A stretch of DNA of 64,000 bases, taken from assembly GCF_017302985.1 (NCBI RefSeq), contig NZ_JAFIMU010000017.1:186001-250000 (forward strand), in the 5' to 3' direction. This document shows, piece by piece, positions 57,314 through 64,000 of the stretch. Within the stretch, counting starts at the first letter, position 1, and the number at the start of each line of letters is the position of its first letter. The notes beneath the pieces are model-generated. The model was not told the origin of the DNA. It did not search any database and saw nothing but the letters and a program-made list of their open reading frames with translations. A program made the position numbers and the translations under genes. This stretch comes from Corallococcus macrosporus (GTDB lineage: Bacteria; Myxococcota; Myxococcia; Myxococcales; Myxococcaceae).

Positions 57314-58531
57314 ATGTCGGCATCAAGAATCCCCGGGCTCGTGGTCCTTCTGGCGCTGTGTGGGTGTCCCATGGACGGCCCCAGCGGGCCTCCCGACTCG
57401 GGGACGGTGGCCTCCACCCACGCAGGCACGATTTCCATCCAGGACCGCAGGCTCCTGGGGGCACCGCACCTTGGACACGGGTTGTCAGTGCTCGTCGACA
57501 TGAGCACCGCGACGCGGGCTCCTGATTACGACGAGGAGCCGGGGCAGCTCACGGGCTGCAAGGTCTGGGTCTACGACATGGCGTCCGACCCGCCGCCCCA
57601 GCCCGCCGGAGACGTGGGCACGCTGACCATCGATGGGACGAGCGCGAGCCTGGGGCCGGCGTGTGTCTTCCAGGAGGGCGCGGGATACGTCTGTCCGACC
57701 GCGGCGGGGCAGGGGGAGCTCGTGCTGGAGCACGCGGTCGCGGGGACGGGGGCACCGCCCAACACCGCGCGCGTCTCCATCCAGGGCGCGGCGTTCGTTC
57801 CGGACGACGTGGGGCGCTACTTGAGCGTCCGCGGCGTGCCGGCGGGGAGCGGAAGCTTCCCCATCGTCTCGGTGACGGGGGCCACGCAGGTGCGGGTGGC
57901 GAAGGCGCCGGGCGCGGACCCGGCGCCCGCCGTGGGCACCTACCAGGTGCTTGCTGGCGCGGGGCCGGTGCCGGGAACTCCCGAGGATGAAGCCCCCGGG
58001 GATCCGCTCCGGAACTCCGACCAGGTCCGGGTCCGCATCGCTCCCAGGGACGGCTCGCCCTTCCATTTCCCGGAGACGACGGTGGCCACTCTCGGGAGCG
58101 CCTTCACGGCCGACACGGCCACGGTGGGGCTGCTCGACCGGGTTCCCCTGGACGGCCGCGCCTTCCGGTTGGGATGCGCGGGAGAGGGAGGCGAGTGCGG
58201 CTCGGCGGAGTTCACCATCATCCAGCTCCAGACGACGGATGGGCCCACGGCGGGCCTTGTCCCCTTCGCGCTGCCTCCGGCGAAGGCGAAGCAGGTCGTC
58301 CTCACGTGCATCGCGCCGGGGGCACCCGGCTTCGTGGACATCCCCGCGGAGGCGTCCGCCCTGCTGGCCCAGGCCCACGCCTCCAGCCCCATGACCCGCA
58401 TTCGCACCGCGTTCATGCGCAACGGCGCCGTGCTGACGAAGAACCCGGCGCCGCCGGACAACACCGTCCGCGTCGTCGCGGGACATCAACTCATCGGCTT
58501 CACGAACCCCCAGGCGTCCACCCCGGAGTGA
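57314..58531 (+). CDS. Lipoprotein of unknown function, divergent from the TetR gene
   Basis: 405 residues from the ATG at 57314 (AAGGAG ribosome site). The lipobox is LALCGC (Cys18), then a Pro/Ser/Gly linker. The mature part is beta-rich, with paired Cys (CKVWVYDMASDPPPQPAGD... CVFQEGAGYVC), a SVRGVPAGSGSFPIVSVTGA strand-turn, CAGEGGECGS and several VRVRIAPRDG strands. No known domain. Likely on the cell surface and regulated by the neighbouring TetR via two operator-like sites. Confidence 0.75.
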   Translation: MSASRIPGLVVLLALCGCPMDGPSGPPDSGTVASTHAGTISIQDRRLLGAPHLGHGLSVLVDMSTATRAPDYDEEPGQLTGCKVWVYDMASDPPPQPAGDVGTLTIDGTSASLGPACVFQEGAGYVCPTAAGQGELVLEHAVAGTGAPPNTARVSIQGAAFVPDDVGRYLSVRGVPAGSGSFPIVSVTGATQVRVAKAPGADPAPAVGTYQVLAGAGPVPGTPEDEAPGDPLRNSDQVRVRIAPRDGSPFHFPETTVATLGSAFTADTATVGLLDRVPLDGRAFRLGCAGEGGECGSAEFTIIQLQTTDGPTAGLVPFALPPAKAKQVVLTCIAPGAPGFVDIPAEASALLAQAHASSPMTRIRTAFMRNGAVLTKNPAPPDNTVRVVAGHQLIGFTNPQASTPE

Positions 58532-58536
58532 CTCCT

Positions 58537-58568
58537 GAACGTCGGGGCGATGCTCGACCCCGACGTTC
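58537..58568. terminator. Bidirectional hairpin between convergent genes
   Basis: GAACGTCGGGG (58537-58547) / CCCCGACGTTC (58558-58568), an 11-bp perfect stem and 10-base loop, 5 bp after one stop and 21 bp before the other. No T-run. Confidence 0.6.
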
Positions 58569-58589
58569 ACGACGCGTCGAACCCTTCGC

Positions 58590-59753
58590 TCAGCGCGTGT
58601 ACCAGTTCTGGGCGTTCGTGCCGTTGCACTCCCAGACCTGGATCTTGGTGCCGAGGGCCGTGCTGGCGTTGAAGACATCCAGGCACAGGTTGGGCGCGAG
58701 GGCGCTCCGCAACGAGCCGCCCACCACCGTCCACCGCTGGGCGGCCGTGCCGTTGCAGCCGTAGATCTGGACCGCCGTGCCCTGGGCTGGATTGCCGCCG
58801 GCGACGTCCAGACAGAGATTCGGCGCCAGGCTGCTCCGCAGCTCGCCCTGCGCGGTCAGGCTCCACTGCTGCGCGGCGGTCCCGTTGCACTCCCAGAGCT
58901 GGGTGACGGTTCCCTGCGCCGCGTTGCCGTCCTTCACATCCAGGCAGCGATTCGAGGCCAGGGCGCTGACCAGGGCGGGGGCGGACACCGTGGGCCTGTA
59001 CATCGCGGTCAGCGCGGTGCGGTCGCTGTCGGTGAACTCGCCCGTCTCGACCGCGCGGAAGCAGGAGTTCATGATGGACGCGCCGACGGACGCCGTGGTC
59101 GGCGTGCCCGGGATGTGGATGGCGCCGACACCCGCGTCACCCTCGTTGCCGCCGGAGCCGCAGCTGATGGCGCGGTTGTAGTAGTCCGAGTGGCGGAAGC
59201 CGATGGTGTGCCCCAGCTCGTGCGTGATGACGTGCTCGATGACGTCGACGCCGTACTGGCTGAGCTGGCCGCCGATGGTGATCTGCCCGAACGGGTTGCC
59301 GTTCGCCGGGAACCCGGCCACGCCGCCGTTCATGTTCGGGTCGATGATGCCATTGATGGTGAAGCCACAGCCGGTGCTCGGCGTGCGCGCCATGGTGAAG
59401 GTGAGCCCCATCTCGGCGTAATTCTGGATGGCCAGGTCCAGCGCCGTGCTGAACACGCCGGTGAACGCCGAGCCGTTGACACAGATCTTCGTCAGGGACG
59501 GGCTGACGACGTTGTTCGTGCGGTACTGCTCCTCGGTGGTCGCGCCGGCCGCGAGCAGCTCGCGAGAGGCGTCCAGGGACACCTCGGCGTCCCGGCCGAC
59601 AAAGACCTTCCCCTCGACGACCATGATGTCGTTGGACGGGAACCCGGCCTGCACCAGGTTGCCAACGATCTCCTGCGTCTCGTCCGCGGGCTCGCCACAC
59701 CCGAGTCCCATCGCGATGCACCCTGCCGCAAGTACGAGCTTTCTTGAGAACAT
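58590..59753 (-). CDS. Secreted M57-type metalloprotease with ricin-B lectin repeats
   Basis: 387 residues from the ATG at 59753 (AAGGGA ribosome site). The lipobox-like signal ends MGLGC (Cys19). Catalytic zinc motif HELGHTIGFRHSD at 178-190: His178, Glu179, His182, His188 and Asp190, the HExxHxxGxxHxD of the dual-action HEIGH (M57) peptidases. The C-terminal 130 residues are three ricin-B units (CLDVKDGNAAQGTVTQLWEC, then repeats with CNGTAAQQW and CNGTAAQRW), a galactose/GalNAc-binding type of trefoil. Probable exported enzyme targeting a glycoprotein or prey surface; start and propeptide length are estimates. Confidence 0.88.
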   Translation of the reverse strand: MFSRKLVLAAGCIAMGLGCGEPADETQEIVGNLVQAGFPSNDIMVVEGKVFVGRDAEVSLDASRELLAAGATTEEQYRTNNVVSPSLTKICVNGSAFTGVFSTALDLAIQNYAEMGLTFTMARTPSTGCGFTINGIIDPNMNGGVAGFPANGNPFGQITIGGQLSQYGVDVIEHVITHELGHTIGFRHSDYYNRAISCGSGGNEGDAGVGAIHIPGTPTTASVGASIMNSCFRAVETGEFTDSDRTALTAMYRPTVSAPALVSALASNRCLDVKDGNAAQGTVTQLWECNGTAAQQWSLTAQGELRSSLAPNLCLDVAGGNPAQGTAVQIYGCNGTAAQRWTVVGGSLRSALAPNLCLDVFNASTALGTKIQVWECNGTNAQNWYTR

Positions 59754-59957
59754 GGAGATTCCCTTGTCGTGGAGCTGCCCTGCTGACGGGAGCAATGGCA
59801 GGTAAGTGCCAGTAAATCTGGCCTAAGCGGACATAGCAGACAGAGCTGACGTTTTGGGTCTGCCCGGGGGCATCCCGCCCGGAGTAGAACCGGCGCCGCA
59901 GGCTGTCAGACCGCGAGGGCATGCTTCCTGCGACGGACACCCGAGCGAAGGACGTAC

Positions 59958-60473
59958 ATGGCAACCCTGAAACAGCTGGCGTTCCGGATGGCGCGGACCC
60001 CCGCCTCCGGCTCCCTGGTGCGCTTCGGCTTCGCGCACGCGGACCGGCTCCTGCCCCTCACCTCCGTGGACCGCTCGGAGCACGCCGCCGTCTACCGCCA
60101 CCCGCGTCCCGTCTACGGCACCTTCCACCACATCGCCGTCCCGCTGCGGGGCGTGCCGGACGTCTTCGCCCTGGCGCACCCGCGCCACGCGGGGCTTCGC
60201 GCGGGCCTCTTCGCGCTCATCGCCGCGGCACGGCAGCGGGCCCCCGCGTCGGTGCTCGTCAACGCGGGGCCCCGGCAGGACGTGGGGCAGGTGCACTTCC
60301 ACCTCACGGACGACACGCCCTTCCGCGAAGCCGTCCGCTCGGAGCCGCTCACCTGGCCGGACTGGGACGCGGCCGTCCGCGCGCTGACCTCCGTCCCCGA
60401 CATCCAGGAGCGCTACCGCGCGGGCTTCTCGCTGCTCCAGGACGCAGGGGACCCCCGGGTCCGCCTCATCTGA
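59958..60473 (+). CDS. HIT-like nucleotide-binding protein
   Basis: 171 residues; GAAGGAC precedes the ATG. The C-terminal half has the HIT-type strand and turn: ASVLVNAGPRQDVGQVHFHL (HxHxL in place of HxHxHxx), with FHHIAVPLRGVPDVFALAHP before it. HIT proteins act on nucleotide-linked substrates via a His nucleophile. The motif here is a variant, so activity is uncertain. Cytoplasmic. Confidence 0.65.
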   Translation: MATLKQLAFRMARTPASGSLVRFGFAHADRLLPLTSVDRSEHAAVYRHPRPVYGTFHHIAVPLRGVPDVFALAHPRHAGLRAGLFALIAAARQRAPASVLVNAGPRQDVGQVHFHLTDDTPFREAVRSEPLTWPDWDAAVRALTSVPDIQERYRAGFSLLQDAGDPRVRLI

Positions 60474-60505
60474 CCGCCGTGGGGGACCGAAGCCCGCCAC
60501 CGTCA

Positions 60506-61384
60506 ATGAACGCCAACGCACCCCGCTTCGACATGGACGCCACCGACCTCGAAGGTGCGTTCCGGTACTTTGAAAATCGCGCCGTGCAGGCGCTCATGGA
60601 CGGCCATGCCTGGACAGGCCTCGTCACGCCGCTCTCCGACGAGCGCGGCACCGTCTGGGGCGCGCGCACGACCTGCCGCGACGCCGAGGGGACACTGCGC
60701 CAGTCCGTCTATGTGCTGGCCTCCCACCGCGGGCAGGGGCATCTCTCGCGCTACGTCGCGGCGACCGACCTCCCCTTCGTCACCGGCCCCCACTCCCACC
60801 TGGAGGCGTTCTTCACGAAGCGGGGTGTCCCCTACAGCGTCTCCGGGCGCTTCACGACGACGCGGGAGTACCGCGTCATCGAGCGGCACTACGGCTCCCG
60901 CCGGGCGGTACGGAGCGGCGTCGACTACATGTGCCACATCGATGAGGGACTCGGCGTGCTGCGGCACTTCAACGCCAGCGACGCAGCGAGGCGGGCGTGG
61001 TGCCTCCACCCGCTCGTGCAGGCCGACGGCGACCTCGCGGAGAGCTTCCCCCGCCTCCACGAGCTCACCGACTCGCCCCAGGTGCTCGCGCTCGCCATGG
61101 AGTACCGCAACATCGCCAATGCGTACCTGTCCCACCGCGAGGTGACTTCGGCGGATGACCTCGCGCTCGGGCCGCTGCCGGACGTGGCGGACATGCTGCG
61201 CGCGGACAAGGTGCAGAACTACAAGGACTTCCTGCTGCACCACCGTGAGAGCCACCCCCGGCGCAGCGTGCTGGACCGGTACTTCCGCCTCTGGCTCGAC
61301 CGTCTGGACGTCTCCCGTGAGGTCTTCGCCACGCTCTTCGCGCGGCTCCAGGTGCGGCCCGAGAAGGTTCCCCTCCGAGGGTGA
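60506..61384 (+). CDS. Uncharacterised protein
   Basis: 292 residues from the ATG at 60506, 32 bp after the HIT-like gene, probably co-transcribed with it. No signal peptide. Many Arg, His and Tyr residues (YVAATDLPFVTGPHSHLEAF, RVIERHYGSRRAVRSGVDYM, CHIDEGLGVLRHF); His-rich stretches raise the possibility of a metal or nucleotide site, but no family is recognised. Confidence 0.6.
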   Translation: MNANAPRFDMDATDLEGAFRYFENRAVQALMDGHAWTGLVTPLSDERGTVWGARTTCRDAEGTLRQSVYVLASHRGQGHLSRYVAATDLPFVTGPHSHLEAFFTKRGVPYSVSGRFTTTREYRVIERHYGSRRAVRSGVDYMCHIDEGLGVLRHFNASDAARRAWCLHPLVQADGDLAESFPRLHELTDSPQVLALAMEYRNIANAYLSHREVTSADDLALGPLPDVADMLRADKVQNYKDFLLHHRESHPRRSVLDRYFRLWLDRLDVSREVFATLFARLQVRPEKVPLRG

Positions 61385-61428
61385 GCGCCGGTTGACGGTC
61401 CGGGCTCGGAGATGCCCGGGCGTAGCGC

Positions 61429-62616
61429 TCAGCGCCGCGTGAGCCGGGCCTCGGCCGCCTTGAGGACGTGCTCCTTGAGCAGGTAGCCGAAGCCCGCGTT
61501 GCGCAGTCGGACGATGAGCTCGTCCCGGGTCGTCTTGAGCTGCTCGGCGGTGCGCTCCAGGCTCCAGCCTCCCTGCGCGAGCTGCTTGAGCAGGTAGGCC
61601 CGGCGCGTCTGCGCCGCCGAGAGCCGGTAGGTCTTGAGGTACTCGACCGTGCCGTCGCCACGCAGGATGGCCTCACCCATGTGGTTCTCCTCCGAGGGCG
61701 ACAGGCCCGTGATGAAGCGCTGGAGGTGGAAGGGCCCGGCCTCGTAGACGGGGGCGGTGAACACCTCGGCGCCGATGACGCCCTCGGCCATGAAGCCCAT
61801 GAAGTCCGCCCAGTCCGCGCGCATGCGCTCGATGGCGGCCCGCAGTTCCTTCATCGAGTTCACCCGTGCATCCTCCACGCCCAGCCCCAGCACGGGCACG
61901 TCTCCCAGGAAGCCGTACTGCACGAGCAGATCCCCGTAGAAGTCCTCGAGCAGGGCCCGGTGCAGGGCGCGATAGTCCTCGGGGTGCGAGACGATGGCGC
62001 AGGAGAGCAGCGCGTCCGCCTGGAAGATGAGCATGCCCACCTGCCGCTCGTGCAGCTCGAAGATGCGCAGCGCCTCCGCGAAGGCCGTGCTGGCCCAGCC
62101 TGAGTAGGCCCACTCGCTGCGGGGGTTGAGCCCCTGGGAGAGGGCCTCCTGGGAGTACTCGCTCCACGCCACCTGGGGCCCGCCGAAGTACAGCGCGAGG
62201 AAGCCCTCCATCGTCAGGTGCATGGGCAGCAGCCGCAGCCGGTTCTTGTCCTCGCGGTGCACCATGCGGTGCAGCACCCGCGTCGAGAAGGGCCCGTGCT
62301 TGAGGCTTTTGCCCTCCTTGCCCTCGGGCTTGCGCAGCCGGGTCTCGGGCGTCACCGCCGCGCCCTTGTCGTCCCAGTCCACCACCAGGCCATGGGGGAC
62401 GTAGGACGCGTAGTGGAGCCCGGGCTCCATCAGCCCACCCTGGAGCGACACGACGCTCACGTCCTCGTCGTAGCTCCTGCGGGTGATGCGCAGGTCTCCG
62501 GGGATGTCATCGCGCAGCACGGGCACCAGGCGGATGCTCCCCCAGACCTGCGAGGGCGCGAGCCGCAGCCCCGTGAGCGGCAGCCGCCGCACCCCGCTCT
62601 TGCCGCCCTCCCTCAT
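61429..62616 (-). CDS. ARPP-like domain protein coupled to a vWA protein
   Basis: 395 residues, with a start overlapping the vWA stop (ATGA). It begins with PLTGLRLAPSQVWGSIRLVP, which recalls the opening of ARPP-type domains found beside vWA/TROVE and RNA-repair genes. A central helical/strand domain has MHLTMEGFLALYFGGPQ and WSEYSQEALSQGLNPRSEWA; the C-terminal 60 residues look like a helix-turn-helix (KQLAQGGWSLERTAEQLKTT). No catalytic motif is evident. A joint role with the vWA protein follows from coupling; the ARPP link is low-certainty. Confidence 0.6.
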   Translation of the reverse strand: MREGGKSGVRRLPLTGLRLAPSQVWGSIRLVPVLRDDIPGDLRITRRSYDEDVSVVSLQGGLMEPGLHYASYVPHGLVVDWDDKGAAVTPETRLRKPEGKEGKSLKHGPFSTRVLHRMVHREDKNRLRLLPMHLTMEGFLALYFGGPQVAWSEYSQEALSQGLNPRSEWAYSGWASTAFAEALRIFELHERQVGMLIFQADALLSCAIVSHPEDYRALHRALLEDFYGDLLVQYGFLGDVPVLGLGVEDARVNSMKELRAAIERMRADWADFMGFMAEGVIGAEVFTAPVYEAGPFHLQRFITGLSPSEENHMGEAILRGDGTVEYLKTYRLSAAQTRRAYLLKQLAQGGWSLERTAEQLKTTRDELIVRLRNAGFGYLLKEHVLKAAEARLTRR

Positions 62617-64000
62617 GCCACCTCCTCGTCGGGCGGCGCTTCCGCGAGCTCGGTCCCGGCGTGGCCCCGGGGCGCGTGCTCGAGCATCCGCCGCACGCGC
62701 GCCGCCAGGTAGTCCTCGAGCTCCGCCAGGGGAGAGGCCCCTTCCGCGAAGCGCGCGAAGCCGAGCACCGTGGGCAGGTCCTCCGCGTCCCGCACGCCCA
62801 CGGTGGGCACGTGCGTCCCGATGCCCCGGGGCGCGTAGAGCTCCGAGGCGAATACGGGGTTGGCGTGGATGATGGTGGTGCGGCGGGCGGGGTCCAGCTT
62901 CGTGCGAAACAGGCGGGTGACCTCGGCCACGGCGTTGGGCGGGTCGTTGTCGTAGCCATCCGACACGACGACCACCAGCTCGGGCATCCAGTCCAGCGCG
63001 TCCAGCAGCGGGGTGGCGAGGTCCGTCTGTCCCCGGGCGCGCGAGAGGAGGGGATGCTCGGGAGGGTGCATCCAGAAAGCGCGGTACTCGCGCGCCGTGG
63101 CGGCCAGCAGGTAGTGCGCCGCGAGCGCCACCCCGAGGGGCCGGCGGCGCTTCTCGCTCGAGCCCGACGCGGAGTAGCTGTTGTCCAGCACGGCCGCCAC
63201 CCGGCCCAGGGGCACCGGGGCCCGATGCAGGCTGTTCACCGCCGCCCGCTCCAGCGCCGTGTGCAGCTCCGCCAGCCGCTCCTGCCGCACCGCCAGGGGA
63301 AGGGAGAGCACGTAGAGCGCCAGACGGGTGAGCGGCGTGCGCCCCAGGTCGATGGCGATGGCCCCCTGGGCACGCGTGGCCGAGCCCTGCACGCGCAGCC
63401 GCTCGGCGGCGGTGAGGCGCGGCTCGATCTTCCGCAGGAAGACGTCCCGGGGAAGCTGGTGCTTCGCGGCGAGCCCCTCGGCGACGGTGTAGGGCAGCTC
63501 GAAGAGGGCGGAGGCGTCATAGTGGGCCTTGCGGAACGTCTCCAGCAGGGGGGCCTGGAACACGCGCTTGCGCCAGCCGTGGAAGAGGAAGGGGTTGAGC
63601 TCTCCGGGCAGCTTGAGGTGGCCGTGCGCCACGGCGGCGCGCAGCTTGGAGCGGTACTTCACCGCGTCGAAGTGCAGGTCCGCGCGCCCCTTCAGGAACT
63701 CGCGCACGATGGCGCGGGAGCGGCGGTTGTTGATGCGCCGCTCGCGCAGCACGTCCAGCACCCGGTAGGCCCGCTGGGGCGGCAGGGCCCGGAGCGCCGC
63801 CGCGATGAGCGCGCCCTCCTCGCGCCGGTCCGCGGGCGGGGTCTGCTTTCCGCTCGCCAGCAGGTTGAGGATGATCTGCGCCTGGTTGAAGTGGTTGATG
63901 CCCGCGGCCAGCGTGCGCGTGTAGAGGCGGCGGTAGTTGCCGAGGATGTAGGCGTGCAGGAACTCGATGGACACCGCCTGCCCGCGTCCGTCGTTGTAGA
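62613..64000 (-). CDS. vWA-domain protein, possibly TROVE-like (5' end cut by window edge)
   Basis: At least 462 residues are visible; the frame runs past the right edge (YNDGRGQAVSIEF), so the GTG at 63974 is only one possible start. The N-terminal 230 residues are helical (AHYILGNYRRLYTRTL-like region, RINNRRSRAIVREFLKGRAD). The vWA domain has a full MIDAS: D264-x-S266-x-S268 (AVLDNSYSAS), T317 (GQTD) and D339 (VVVSDGYDN), numbered from the GTG. This resembles Ro60/TROVE proteins that bind RNA with a HEAT-like ring plus vWA, but the ring part is not confirmed. The stop overlaps the next gene by ATGA. Confidence 0.75.
   Translation of the reverse strand, partial: YNDGRGQAVSIEFLHAYILGNYRRLYTRTLAAGINHFNQAQIILNLLASGKQTPPADRREEGALIAAALRALPPQRAYRVLDVLRERRINNRRSRAIVREFLKGRADLHFDAVKYRSKLRAAVAHGHLKLPGELNPFLFHGWRKRVFQAPLLETFRKAHYDASALFELPYTVAEGLAAKHQLPRDVFLRKIEPRLTAAERLRVQGSATRAQGAIAIDLGRTPLTRLALYVLSLPLAVRQERLAELHTALERAAVNSLHRAPVPLGRVAAVLDNSYSASGSSEKRRRPLGVALAAHYLLAATAREYRAFWMHPPEHPLLSRARGQTDLATPLLDALDWMPELVVVVSDGYDNDPPNAVAEVTRLFRTKLDPARRTTIIHANPVFASELYAPRGIGTHVPTVGVRDAEDLPTVLGFARFAEGASPLAELEDYLAARVRRMLEHAPRGHAGTELAEAPPDEEVA

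Noticed and set aside
59798..59811. TGGCAC followed by TGC on the minus strand before the M57 protease gene, a sigma-54 lookalike
   Set aside because: Spacing between GG and GC is 9 instead of 10 bp and the TTGC box is not intact.
59921..61384. A 487-codon frame starting before the HIT-like gene
   Set aside because: Its first 195 codons are a shadow of the HIT-like gene; the real gene starts at the ATG at 60506.

Overview
The window is high-GC and coding-dense. It carries many secreted lipoproteins with Asp/Gly/Ser-rich linkers, an ECF sigma/anti-sigma pair, HD-GYP and receiver proteins, a histone-H1-like Lys/Ala protein, a stand-alone Ser/Thr kinase, an M57-type HExxHxxGxxH protease with ricin-B repeats, and a Rhs toxin. 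This mix suggests a predatory myxobacterium (Corallococcus/Myxococcus/Pyxidicoccus type). That assignment is an inference from gene content, not from a marker gene.

Layout. 1-13,080 is a mostly conserved block: Bcp peroxiredoxin (5' cut), S2P-like protease with ECF sigma and zinc-type anti-sigma, tRNA-dihydrouridine synthase, GH1 beta-glucosidase, H1-like protein, NFACT/RqcH-like protein, SprT-like metalloprotein, pyruvate kinase, GAF/HD-GYP protein, ribulose-phosphate epimerase and a receiver-only regulator. 13,332-13,408 is tRNA-Pro(CGG) with a strong GAAA-tetraloop terminator. 13,648-20,705 is a 2114-residue Rhs polymorphic toxin whose stop codon overlaps a 92-residue putative immunity gene, preceded by a Cys-rich lipoprotein. 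20,765-21,660 is a graveyard of frameshifted gene pieces. 21,669-33,000 holds lipoproteins, a DUF5694-like protein, a dockerin-like secreted protein, an S41 peptidase/MarR divergon and a large protein with a hydrophobic hairpin.

33,029-38,832 encodes a PKD/Ig-like glycine-rich lipoprotein followed by three tightly packed all-helical proteins. The middle one has a long hydrophobic hairpin, which together looks like a tripartite alpha-pore-forming toxin of the ClyA/HBL/NHE superfamily. 39,196-44,766 is a lower-GC defence-like island: a STAND NTPase with an N-terminal PD-(D/E)XK-like nuclease region, a tiny coupled upstream ORF, and a two-domain protein with a GIY-YIG/T5orf172-like C-terminus.

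44,974-49,528 returns to ordinary genes (AlkD-type repair protein, serine hydrolase with TPRs, exported proteins). 49,550-54,695 is the most unusual cassette. A 64-residue peptide with a double-glycine leader and a Ser/Lys/His/Cys core is followed by a kinase with a PqqD-like N-terminal domain, a C39-peptidase ABC exporter and an HlyD adaptor, joined by two ATGA start/stop overlaps. It looks like a RiPP-type pathway in which the only visible modification enzyme is a protein kinase. 54,945-64,000 holds a DUF418 membrane protein, a TetR/lipoprotein divergon with palindromic operators, the M57-ricin protease, a HIT-like protein, an unknown protein, and an ATGA-coupled pair of a vWA (possibly TROVE-like) protein and an ARPP-like protein that runs off the right edge.
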